Positions 1-5,905 of a DNA stretch of 7,338 bases are shown one piece after another. How positions within the stretch are numbered: the first letter of the stretch is position 1; each line of letters starts with the position of its first letter. Made by a program: the position numbers and the translations under genes. The DNA comes from Flavobacteriales bacterium CG18_big_fil_WC_8_21_14_2_50_32_9 (lineage in GTDB: Bacteria > Bacteroidota > Bacteroidia > Flavobacteriales_E > Vicingaceae), in assembly GCA_002770955.1 (NCBI GenBank), contig PCUH01000012.1:14135-21472 (forward strand), given 5' to 3'. The notes below the pieces were generated by a model. The model had not been told where the DNA came from and did not search any database. It was given only the letters and a program-made list of their open reading frames with translations.

Positions 1-7
1 AAAAAAT

Positions 8-35
8 AGGTTTAAGGTTGGAGGTTGGAAGTTTG
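8..35. repeat. Period-7 G-rich tandem repeat
   Basis: Four imperfect heptamers follow one another: AGGTTTA, AGGTTGG, AGGTTGG, AAGTTTG. The core GGTTGGAGGTTGG (16-28) has four GG runs separated by TT, A and TT, which fits a two-layer G-quadruplex. It lies about 20 bases before the first gene. Heptameric repeats of this kind occur between genes in Bacteroidota; any effect on the downstream gene is inference. Confidence 0.6.
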
Positions 36-54
36 ACACTATTTAGTTAACAAA

Positions 55-600
55 ATGAAAATAATAAAAAACATACAACAAAAATTTGGCGAATTTGTGT
101 TAAAAAACAAACAAAAAAATGTTTCACGGCAAATTAAAGCAGTGGGTTTTGATAAAGCATTAGAAATTGGTGTTCTATATGATGCTACAAACAGAAATGA
201 TTGTGAAACAGTTAAACATTTTGTGAACTACCTCATTGAAGAACGAAAAAAAGTAATGGCGTTGGGATATATCAACAGTAAGGATTCATCCGAAATTGTT
301 AAAGCCCATTTGAATTACAACTATTTTGACAATAAAAATCTATCAAAAATCTGCATTCCACAAGGAAGAGACATAGAAAGTTTTATAAACACTCCTTATA
401 CTATATTGATTGATTTAACCACAAAACCTTGCTTTCAAACGGAATATATTACCACACTTTCAAAAGCAAGATTTAAAGTAGGAGCTTCGGGCGATTACCG
501 TGATGCAGCTTGTGATTTAACAATTTCGTTAACAGAGAATAAATCTATGGAATACTTTATTATTCAGCTCAAGCATTACTTGAAAATGATACATAATTAA
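55..600 (+). CDS. DUF6913 family protein
   Basis: This 181-residue protein has no signal peptide and no membrane segment, so it is probably cytoplasmic. I recognise it as DUF6913, a Bacteroidota family of unknown biochemical function. Supporting landmarks are a basic N-terminal helix (about 1-30), FDKALEIGVLYDA (32-44), GYINSK (71-76), TPYTILIDLT (113-122) and LSKARFKVG (135-143). The alternating strands and helices suggest a small alpha/beta fold, but no catalytic motif can be identified. In other Bacteroidota I recall this gene beside dapA; here the next gene is a BRO-N protein, so that arrangement is not kept. The start is the only ATG near the 5' end of the frame and is preceded by the A-rich stretch ttaacaaa rather than a Shine-Dalgarno sequence. 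Family assignment is fairly sure; function is unknown. Confidence 0.8.
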   Translation: MKIIKNIQQKFGEFVLKNKQKNVSRQIKAVGFDKALEIGVLYDATNRNDCETVKHFVNYLIEERKKVMALGYINSKDSSEIVKAHLNYNYFDNKNLSKICIPQGRDIESFINTPYTILIDLTTKPCFQTEYITTLSKARFKVGASGDYRDAACDLTISLTENKSMEYFIIQLKHYLKMIHN

Positions 601-713
601 TTATTGAAGTTGTTTAAAGTACAACTAATAAGAAGAAAATAGTCTTAAAAAAATGGAGGCAATTAGCGAGGCGAGTATCTGAATTTCAGAACATTGTAAA
701 AAAGCACTATATA

Positions 714-1583
714 ATGAAAAAAGAAACCATCAAACTTTTTGAAGAAAAGCAAGTTCGTAGCCTTTGGGATGCCGAGGAGGAAAAGTGGTACATATCCATT
801 ATTGATGTTATCGCAGTTCTTACTGACCAACCTACCTATCAGGGAGCTAGAAATTACTGGAAGGTATTAAAACATAGACTTTTAAAGGAAGGAAATGAAA
901 CGGTTACAAATTGTAACCAGTTGAAATTTGAAGCACCAGATGGTAAAATGCGATTGACAGATGTAGCTGATACTGAGCAACTTTTCCGCTTAATACAATC
1001 CATTCCATCACCTAAAGCAGAACCTTTTAAATTATGGCTGGCAAAAGTAGCGTCTGAGAGACTGAATGAAATGCAAGACCCCGAATTAAGCATAGATAGA
1101 GCTTTGGAGCAATATATGAAATTGGGTTATTCAGAGAGTTGGATTAACCAACGACTTAAAAGTATTGAAATACGGAAAGAACTTACTGATGAATGGAAAA
1201 AACGAGGATTAAAAGAAGGACAACACTTTGCAACACTTACGGATATTATTACCAAAGCTTGGAGTGATAAAACCACCAAGGAATATAAGGTTCTGAAAGG
1301 GTTGAAAAAAGAAAATTTGCGAGATAACATGACCAACACCGAGCTGATTTTAAATATGCTTGCCGAAGCATCTACAAAGGATATATCTACCGCAACTAAT
1401 CCTAAAGATTTTGAAGAAAGCAAGAAAGTAGCCAAGCAAGGTGGCTATGTTGCTAAAGTTGCAAGAATGGAATTAGAAGCCAAAACAGGAGAAAAGGTTG
1501 TAACTACTCTAAACGCAAAGGAAGTATTAAAAGGAATAAAACAAAAGAAAACACTTCCTGCTAAAAAAGGTAAGAAGAAATAG
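714..1583 (+). CDS. BRO-N domain protein, antirepressor/DinD-like
   Basis: The 289-residue product has an N-terminal BRO-N domain (about 10-118) with landmarks KWYISIIDVIAVLTD (24-38), YWKVLKHRL (48-56), NQLKFEAPDGKMRLTD (68-83) and an IPSPKAEPFKLWLAKVASERL stretch ending near 117. BRO-N domains occur in phage antirepressors and baculovirus BRO proteins and bind DNA. The C-terminal part (about 125-265) carries GYSESWINQRLKSIEIRKEL, LTDIITKAW and GLKKENLRDNMTNTELILNMLAEAS-type sequence, the conserved second half of bacterial DinD-like/BRO proteins. The protein ends in a lysine-rich tail, KKGKKK. Length is normal for the family and the frame is intact. It stands alone between two genes with no phage gene nearby, so I infer a single-gene accessory insertion. 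A role in gene regulation or DNA-damage response is plausible but unproven. The stop is TAG. Confidence 0.85.
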   Translation: MKKETIKLFEEKQVRSLWDAEEEKWYISIIDVIAVLTDQPTYQGARNYWKVLKHRLLKEGNETVTNCNQLKFEAPDGKMRLTDVADTEQLFRLIQSIPSPKAEPFKLWLAKVASERLNEMQDPELSIDRALEQYMKLGYSESWINQRLKSIEIRKELTDEWKKRGLKEGQHFATLTDIITKAWSDKTTKEYKVLKGLKKENLRDNMTNTELILNMLAEASTKDISTATNPKDFEESKKVAKQGGYVAKVARMELEAKTGEKVVTTLNAKEVLKGIKQKKTLPAKKGKKK

Positions 1584-1604
1584 ATTGGAATAAAAAAGTT
1601 TAGT

Positions 1605-2060
1605 TTACAAGCACCTTTTCACCTTTTGCTGGTGAGCTCGCTTTTCGTCTATAGTGTTTTGTTTTGCAGAAAACAATACCTTACATTCTCCAACTTTCAT
1701 CTCTTCTAATTCTTTCATGGCTTTATCCATTTCTGCATCATCTTCCGTTTCCATAATCAAATCATTCAATGCTTTTTGTTTTTTCACACAATCACAAAAA
1801 GACAAGCCACCCTCTTCAACAACTTCTGCTGCATTTGCTTTCATTGCCTCTTTTAACGAAGTTGGTCCTTCTCCTGCTTCTTCTTGATAAACACCTGTTG
1901 AACTCGTGTCGGCAGCAGTTATTTCTGAATGTTCATTAATAATAACCTCTTTTTGAGTTGCTTCTTCTAAAACTTCTTCATTTGGAGTTTCGGAAGTACA
2001 AGAAAGAAAAATTAGAACAATAAAAAGAAATAAATAATTATTTAGGTTTGAATTTTTCAT
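1605..2060 (-). CDS. Small cysteine-containing lipoprotein, function unknown
   Basis: The 151-residue product starts with a short N-terminus and a hydrophobic stretch (9-19) ending in FLSC, so Cys21 is the likely lipidated residue after signal peptidase II cleavage. The region after it (22-65) is acidic and low in complexity, probably a flexible linker; acidic residues just after the lipidated cysteine can act as a surface-export signal in some Bacteroidota, so surface exposure is possible. The C-terminal part (about 85-151) is the likely conserved domain: FCDC (88-91), a helical Glu/Lys-rich stretch (97-125), GEC (124-126) and a terminal KRCL. The four cysteines at 89, 91, 126 and 150 could form disulphides or bind a metal. 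I do not recognise a named family. It converges on the BRO-N gene with only 21 bases between stop codons, and is divergent from the SpoIID-like gene. Confidence 0.8.
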   Translation of the reverse strand: MKNSNLNNYLFLFIVLIFLSCTSETPNEEVLEEATQKEVIINEHSEITAADTSSTGVYQEEAGEGPTSLKEAMKANAAEVVEEGGLSFCDCVKKQKALNDLIMETEDDAEMDKAMKELEEMKVGECKVLFSAKQNTIDEKRAHQQKVKRCL

Positions 2061-2202
2061 TTTGTAAATAGTTTAGTTTGATTACGAAAATATAAATTAA
2101 AATAGAACTTACCTAAAATAAAACTATAAAATTTTCTTTCTAATTAAAAAAGCAATGTGAATAACTAATAAAAAACAACATCCATAAAATAAGTGTTTAG
2201 AT

Positions 2203-2210
2203 TAAATTTG
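2203..2210 (+). promoter_or_regulatory. Candidate Bacteroidota -7 box (TAAATTTG)
   Basis: TAAATTTG matches the Bacteroidota -7 consensus TAnnTTTG exactly and ends seven bases before the ATG of the SpoIID-like gene. No TTG element is visible at the expected -33 distance, which weakens the call. If used, transcription would begin within a few bases of the start codon and give an almost leaderless mRNA. Confidence 0.4.
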
Positions 2211-2217
2211 TAAATTG

Positions 2218-3384
2218 ATGAAAAAACTAACATTACTTCTTCTTTTACTTTTTTTATTTTTCAAAAGCACTTTTGCAGAAATGCTAAATGTTGGTATCCT
2301 TGATAAACAAGCCATTACTTCATTTATTTTCTACCCGCAAGAAGGCAAATATATTATTTACACAGAAAGTGGTAAAATAGAAGAGATTGATAACACAGAA
2401 ATTATTGAACTCTCTTTTTGGAATAATAAAATAACTGTTAAGTCCTTAGAGAAAGATTATGGCTCTTTCTTAAAAATAAGGATAATAGGTGTTGCAACAA
2501 AAAATGCGTTCAAACTTAAAACAAATAAACCTTTAGGGAAAATAATCCAATATGAAGATAACCTTTTTATAAGGGTTCATCCTTACAATAATTATTTACA
2601 GCTTATTAATAATATAGACATTGATAATTATGTTGCAGGAGTTGTTGAAGCAGAGGTGGGAAAAAGTCCTCCAGAAGAATATTTTAAATTACAGGCCATT
2701 ATATGTCGGACTTATGCACTCAAAAACATAAAAAAACATGAAAATGAAGGATTTAGTATGTGCGACAAAGTGCATTGCCAAGCATATCACGGAAAACCAA
2801 AATCTGAAATTATTCATCAAGCAGCAGAGTTAACCTCCAACATTGTTATTGTTGATAGTGAAATCAATCTTATTACAGCTACTTTTTTTTCAAATTGTGG
2901 TGGTCAAACAGCCAATTCTCAAGATGTTTGGCACTCAAATTTATATTATCTAAAATCCGTTAAAGACACATTTTGTTTACACGAAAACAATTCAATTTGG
3001 AGCAAAAGAATTCCAAAAGGAGATTGGATTCAGTACCTAATTACTCAACATAACTATCCCAAAGAAAACCTAAACGACATTTGCGATATAGAATATTTTC
3101 AACTAAATAGAGAGCAGTATTTTGAAAAAAACAATGTTCAAATTCCATTTGTTAAAATTAGAAGTGATTGGAATTTAAAATCTGCTCAATTCGATGTGTC
3201 ATTAGATAATAATTTTGTTATTTTGTCAGGAAAAGGTTTTGGACATGGAGTTGGTCTTTGCCAAGAAGGAGCTATGCGTATGGCAAAAATGGGTTATTCT
3301 TATGCTGATATTTTACATTTTTATTATGAAGGCGTACACATGATTAATTTAAAATCGTTGAATTTTTTTAAAACTGACTTCTAA
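2218..3384 (+). CDS. SpoIID/LytB domain protein, probable secreted lytic transglycosylase
   Basis: The 388-residue product has a cleavable signal peptide (about 1-20, leucine-rich core, STFA then E) and should act in the periplasm. The SpoIID/LytB domain spans about 130-375. Glu146 in GVVEAEVG aligns with the catalytic glutamate of SpoIID, followed by LQAIICRTYALKN (158-170). Other family marks are CDKVHCQAYHG (182-192), FFSNCGGQTANSQDVW (223-238) and GKGFGHGVGLCQEGAMRMA (338-356). Known SpoIID enzymes cleave glycan strands stripped of stem peptides; LytB relatives enhance amidases. Sporulation is not implied, because Bacteroidota carry such genes without sporulating. The region 21-130 looks like an additional N-terminal domain. 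I place the start at ATG 2218, because the TTG one codon upstream adds nothing to the signal peptide. The DUF2237 gene follows 12 bases downstream, so the two are probably co-transcribed. Confidence 0.9.
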   Translation: MKKLTLLLLLLFLFFKSTFAEMLNVGILDKQAITSFIFYPQEGKYIIYTESGKIEEIDNTEIIELSFWNNKITVKSLEKDYGSFLKIRIIGVATKNAFKLKTNKPLGKIIQYEDNLFIRVHPYNNYLQLINNIDIDNYVAGVVEAEVGKSPPEEYFKLQAIICRTYALKNIKKHENEGFSMCDKVHCQAYHGKPKSEIIHQAAELTSNIVIVDSEINLITATFFSNCGGQTANSQDVWHSNLYYLKSVKDTFCLHENNSIWSKRIPKGDWIQYLITQHNYPKENLNDICDIEYFQLNREQYFEKNNVQIPFVKIRSDWNLKSAQFDVSLDNNFVILSGKGFGHGVGLCQEGAMRMAKMGYSYADILHFYYEGVHMINLKSLNFFKTDF

Positions 3385-3396
3385 ATCTAAAAATTT

Positions 3397-3771
3397 ATGG
3401 AAAATCTAAACGTATTTGGAGAACCTTTAATTTCGTGCAGTTCAAAACCTCTGACAGGATATTTCAGAGATGGATGTTGCAATACTGATGAATCAGATTC
3501 TGGTATGCATACTGTTTGTGTGGAAGTTACTGAAGAATTTCTCATCTTTTCTAAAAGTGTTGGTAATGACTTGTCCACACCTCATCCTGCTTTTGGTTTT
3601 GATGGTTTAAAACCTGGCGATAAATGGTGCTTGTGTGCACTTCGATTCAAAGAAGCACACGAAAATGGTGTTGCACCGAAAGTAGTGCTTGAAGCAACAA
3701 ACGAAAAAACACTAGAAGTTATTTCTATGGATGTACTAATTAAAAATGCTTCTTATAATGTAAAATTATAA
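3397..3771 (+). CDS. DUF2237 family protein
   Basis: This 124-residue protein matches DUF2237 along its whole length: NVFGEPLISCS (5-15), PLTGYFRDGCCNT (18-30), HTVCVEVTEEFL (38-49), GNDLSTPHPAFGFDGLKPGD (56-75), WCLCALRFKEA (77-87) and GVAPKVVLEATN (91-102). Six cysteines (14, 27, 28, 41, 78, 80) sit in the conserved blocks, suggesting metal binding or redox chemistry, but the family has no established function. There is no signal peptide, so it is cytoplasmic, and its pairing with the secreted SpoIID-like protein may be transcriptional convenience rather than a shared pathway. The start lies 12 bases after the preceding stop, with no separate promoter visible in the gap. Family assignment is firm. 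Confidence 0.92.
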   Translation: MENLNVFGEPLISCSSKPLTGYFRDGCCNTDESDSGMHTVCVEVTEEFLIFSKSVGNDLSTPHPAFGFDGLKPGDKWCLCALRFKEAHENGVAPKVVLEATNEKTLEVISMDVLIKNASYNVKL

Positions 3772-3775
3772 GCTA

Positions 3776-3826
3776 TACCGCAACCAAATAGCTTTTCGGA
3801 TAATTTATATATTTTGGTTGCGAGTA
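3776..3826 (+). terminator. Hairpin after DUF2237, possible terminator
   Basis: CGCAACCAAA (3779-3788) pairs perfectly with TTTGGTTGCG (3813-3822), and TAC/GTA extends the stem past a bulged A at 3823. The loop is 24 bases. It begins five bases after the DUF2237 stop, where a terminator of the two-gene unit would be expected. No T-run follows the stem, so it is not a classical intrinsic terminator; 3' end protection is an alternative. Confidence 0.45.
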
Positions 3827-3844
3827 TTTACTGTAACTAAGCAA

Positions 3845-3897
3845 GTTTTCTTCGAAAACAGGCAAAGTTTCAGCATATTTTAATTTCGCTTAAAATA
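3845..3897. repeat. Two further inverted repeats before nadK
   Basis: GTTTTC-ttc-GAAAAC (3845-3859) is a 6-bp stem with a three-base loop, and TATTTTAA-tttcgc-TTAAAATA (3876-3897) is an 8-bp AT-rich stem with a six-base loop. Together with the hairpins on either side they fill most of the 195-base gap. No ORF or RNA gene is visible here. Confidence 0.45.
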
Positions 3898-3903
3898 ATC
3901 TTA

Positions 3904-3928
3904 TTTTTGATTCTGTATTAATCAAAAA
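3904..3928. promoter_or_regulatory. 9-bp dyad upstream of nadK, overlapping a -7-like box
   Basis: TTTTTGATT (3904-3912) and AATCAAAAA (3920-3928) are perfect inverted repeats separated by seven bases. TATTTTTG at 3902-3909 fits the TAnnTTTG -7 consensus, so the left arm overlaps a possible promoter; no -33 TTG is visible. The dyad could be an operator or a hairpin in the 5' leader of nadK. Confidence 0.4.
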
Positions 3929-3966
3929 TGACTAATTTCACAGTATTGTAACGTAAAACTTCAAAT

Positions 3967-4845
3967 GTGAAATACGCCATCTACGGAAAAAAGATTAACG
4001 AAAAATACCTTTCTTCCATTCAGTTTTTCTTTGATGAATTAGACCGTAATAATATTTCTGTTACTGTTTATAGTACTTTTCATCAATTCTTGATAGAAAA
4101 CTCTATACAATTTAGTCTTTCAATCACAGAATTTAATTCTCAAAGTGATTTGAAAGATGTTGATTATTTTATTAGCATTGGAGGTGATGGAACTTTTTTA
4201 GAAACTATCACATTGGTTAAAGATAGTAACATTCCCATTTTAGGAATCAATACCGGACGATTAGGCTTTTTATCTAGTGTAACTACCGATGAAATTGCTC
4301 AAGCAATATCTAGTTTAACAAAAGGTTTTTATGAAATTGATAAGCGAACTTTGTTGAGTATTGAAACAGATAAGCAACTTTTTGGTGATGCTAATTATGC
4401 TCTTAATGAAATTACGTTGCAGCGTTCGGATAGTTCCACAATGATTACTGTGCATACTTATTTAGATAATGAGTTTTTAAATTCTTATTGGGCAGATGGA
4501 TTGATTATATCAACACCAACGGGATCAACAGCATACTCGCTTAGCTGTAATGGACCCATCCTTTTTCCGAGTTCTGAAAGTATCATCCTCACTCCTATTG
4601 CTCCTCATAATTTGAATGTTCGCCCTCTTATCATTCCAGACAATAAAGTGCTTTCCTTCCAAATTGAAGCACGAACAGATTCTTTCTTAGTCGCATTAGA
4701 TTCTCGATTTAAGTCTGTACCTATCAATACCACTTTTAAAATAAAAAGAACACCACACACAATTAGTTTGATTCGCCTTAAAAACCACACCTTCTTAAAC
4801 ACACTGAGAAATAAGCTCATGTGGGGTATTGATAAAAGAAACTAA
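3967..4845 (+). CDS. nadK: NAD kinase (ATP-NAD 2'-phosphotransferase)
   Basis: The enzyme phosphorylates NAD+ to NADP+ in the cytoplasm and is the only route to NADP. The 292-residue length is typical. Landmarks are MKYAIYGKK at the start, ISIGGDGTFLET (69-80) with the GGDG ATP/polyphosphate motif, GINTGRLGFLSS (93-104), LNEITLQR (146-153), ADGLIISTPTGSTAYSLSC (177-194, the NAD-binding loop), and LTPIAPHNLNVRPLIIPD (208-225). The usual SxGGP after TGSTAY reads SCNGP here, a modest deviation. Initiation is at GTG: the frame has a TAA only five codons upstream and no ATG in between, while the GTG gives the N-terminus normal for the family. An out-of-frame ATG-TGA overlaps this GTG. The gene stands alone, flanked by structured gaps on both sides; in many Bacteroidota I recall it near bamA and uppS. 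Confidence 0.96.
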   Translation: MKYAIYGKKINEKYLSSIQFFFDELDRNNISVTVYSTFHQFLIENSIQFSLSITEFNSQSDLKDVDYFISIGGDGTFLETITLVKDSNIPILGINTGRLGFLSSVTTDEIAQAISSLTKGFYEIDKRTLLSIETDKQLFGDANYALNEITLQRSDSSTMITVHTYLDNEFLNSYWADGLIISTPTGSTAYSLSCNGPILFPSSESIILTPIAPHNLNVRPLIIPDNKVLSFQIEARTDSFLVALDSRFKSVPINTTFKIKRTPHTISLIRLKNHTFLNTLRNKLMWGIDKRN

Positions 4846-4855
4846 CCTTCAATAA

Positions 4856-4869
4856 TTTACGATTTACGA
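4856..4869. repeat. Tandem heptamer (TTTACGA)x2
   Basis: Two exact copies of TTTACGA follow directly after each other, ten bases after the nadK stop codon. Like the repeat at the left edge of the window it has a seven-base period, although the unit differs. Confidence 0.5.
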
Positions 4870-4879
4870 GTTTTTGATT

Positions 4880-5093
4880 TTAACCCGCTTTATTCATGTA
4901 AAAGCGAAGCGAATTGTATGAATGTGCGAAGGGCTGTGGGAAGCAAAGCGGTTAATCCCTTCCGATAATTATCGGAATAGTAATACCCAAATTTGGGCTA
5001 TTGAAAATAGTTAAATTTGTTGGTATTACTTATATCGTAGAAAATTTTGTGAACCGAGCTTGCGAGTTCAACGAAGTTAATTTTCTGGGTTAA
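4880..5093. repeat. 214-bp multi-hairpin element with TTAACCC/GGGTTAA ends
   Basis: The outer ends TTAACCC (4880-4886) and GGGTTAA (5087-5093) are inverted repeats enclosing at least four structures. (A) TTAACCCGCTTT (4880-4891) pairs with AAAGCGGTTAA (4945-4955) with one bulge; inside it ATTCATGTAA (4892-4901) pairs with TTGTATGAAT (4914-4923) using two G-U pairs. (B) The perfect 18-bp palindrome TTCCGATAATTATCGGAA lies at 4960-4977. (C) A long hairpin spans 4979-5030. (D) AGAAAATT (5039-5046) pairs with AATTTTCT (5079-5086) and encloses two small stems, GAAC/GTTC and AAC/GTT. No ORF of note is present. The ends favour a mobile miniature or dispersed intergenic repeat; a structured RNA is the alternative. 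A matching target duplication is not obvious unless TTAA itself is the target. Confidence 0.6.
4979..5030. repeat. Long hairpin inside the structured element
   Basis: AGTAATACC (4979-4987) pairs with GGTATTACT (5022-5030), then CAAATTT (4988-4994) with AAATTTG (5013-5019) across a two-base bulge, then CTATT (4998-5002) with AATAG (5006-5010) around a GAA loop. That is 21 paired positions with only small interruptions, the strongest single hairpin in the window. Confidence 0.65.
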
Positions 5094-5125
5094 GAACTTA
5101 ATGGTGGAATAATTTTTTAAAAACC

Positions 5126-5163
5126 GTCTAAGTAGTTACATATCAAAATGTAAATTTTAAGAC
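5126..5163. promoter_or_regulatory. Dyad upstream of Crp/Fnr gene, candidate operator
   Basis: TTACAT (5136-5141) and ATGTAA (5148-5153) are inverted repeats separated by six bases, the spacing of Crp-type TGTGA-N6-TCACA sites. GTCT (5126-5129) and AGAC (5160-5163) are symmetric about exactly the same centre, giving a 38-bp interrupted dyad. Its centre is about 67 bases before the ATG of the regulator, which suits autoregulation. The actual binding protein is inferred. Confidence 0.45.
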
Positions 5164-5211
5164 AATATTTTTATTATAGAACAACTACTTTTACAAAAAA
5201 AACAAGAAACT

Positions 5212-5892
5212 ATGTCAACAGAAACAAAACTCTGGCATTTAGAAAATTTCAATTTACTAAAATGTCTTTCTTTGCCCGATAAAATTAAAATGGCAAACAA
5301 AATAAAAGATAGTTATATAAAGAAAAATGAATACATATTTTTTCCTGAAGACCCTTCATCTGTAGTATTTTTCTTAAAAAAAGGAAGAGTTAAAATAGGT
5401 ACTTATTCCGATGAAGGAAAAGAAATTATAAAAGCCATTTTAGGTCCAGGTGAAATTTTTGGAGAACTAAGCTTGGTTGAAGAAGGTAAACGAAAAGATT
5501 TTGCCATTGCATTGGATAATGAAGTTAAAATTTGTGCCATAACAATTGAAGATATGGAAGAAATAATGTCAACCAACTCAAGTCTCAATTTAAAAGTTAC
5601 CAAACTTATTGGCCTACGATTGCAAAAAATTGAAAGACGATTAGAATCAATTATTTTTAAAGATGCAAGAACAAGAATTGTTGATTTTATAAAAGAAATG
5701 GGACATGAAAATGGTCAGAAAATTGGACAAGAAATTTTAGTTAAACACTTTCTCACTCATCAAGATATAGCAAATTTAACAGCTACTTCACGTCAAACAG
5801 TTACCACTATTTTAAATGAATTAAAAGAACAAAACCTTCTACATTTAGAACGGAACCGTTTCCTAATAAGAGATATAGAAAAATTAAAATAA
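5212..5892 (+). CDS. Crp/Fnr-family transcriptional regulator
   Basis: This 226-residue protein has the two-domain Crp/Fnr layout. The cyclic-nucleotide-type beta-barrel covers about 15-120, with VVFFLKKGRVKIGTYSDEGK (51-70) and LGPGEIFGELSLVEEGKRKD (77-96) marking the effector pocket. A long dimerisation helix follows (about 120-150), then a winged helix-turn-helix (about 150-222) with LTHQDIANLTATSRQTVTTI (181-200); SRQTV begins the recognition helix. The only cysteines are at 19 and 108, so an Fnr-type iron-sulphur cluster is unlikely, and the ligand is unknown. The glutaredoxin-like gene begins 13 bases after the stop, suggesting one operon and a redox or sulphur-related stimulus. A dyad 59-76 bases before the start is a candidate autoregulatory site. 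The ATG is preceded by an A-rich leader, usual in this phylum. Confidence 0.93.
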   Translation: MSTETKLWHLENFNLLKCLSLPDKIKMANKIKDSYIKKNEYIFFPEDPSSVVFFLKKGRVKIGTYSDEGKEIIKAILGPGEIFGELSLVEEGKRKDFAIALDNEVKICAITIEDMEEIMSTNSSLNLKVTKLIGLRLQKIERRLESIIFKDARTRIVDFIKEMGHENGQKIGQEILVKHFLTHQDIANLTATSRQTVTTILNELKEQNLLHLERNRFLIRDIEKLK

Positions 5893-5905
5893 ACTGAAAT
5901 CGCTA

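Noticed and set aside
608..626. AGTTGT/ACAACT inverted repeat after the DUF6913 gene
   Set aside because: Only six AT-rich pairs and no T-run follow, which is too weak to call a terminator.
854..1435. Open frames on the minus strand within the BRO-N gene
   Set aside because: They lie opposite a well-supported family protein and encode serine/phenylalanine-rich shadow sequence with no recognisable motif.
3907..3925. Fnr box (TTGAT...ATCAA) upstream of nadK
   Set aside because: The half-sites are present but separated by nine bases instead of four, so it is not a standard Fnr site; I kept it only as a dyad.
4846..5211. tRNA, small gene or CRISPR array in the 366-base gap
   Set aside because: There is no tRNA-like arm set with a T-loop, no regularly spaced direct repeats, and no credible ORF; the content is explained as hairpins and a dyad.
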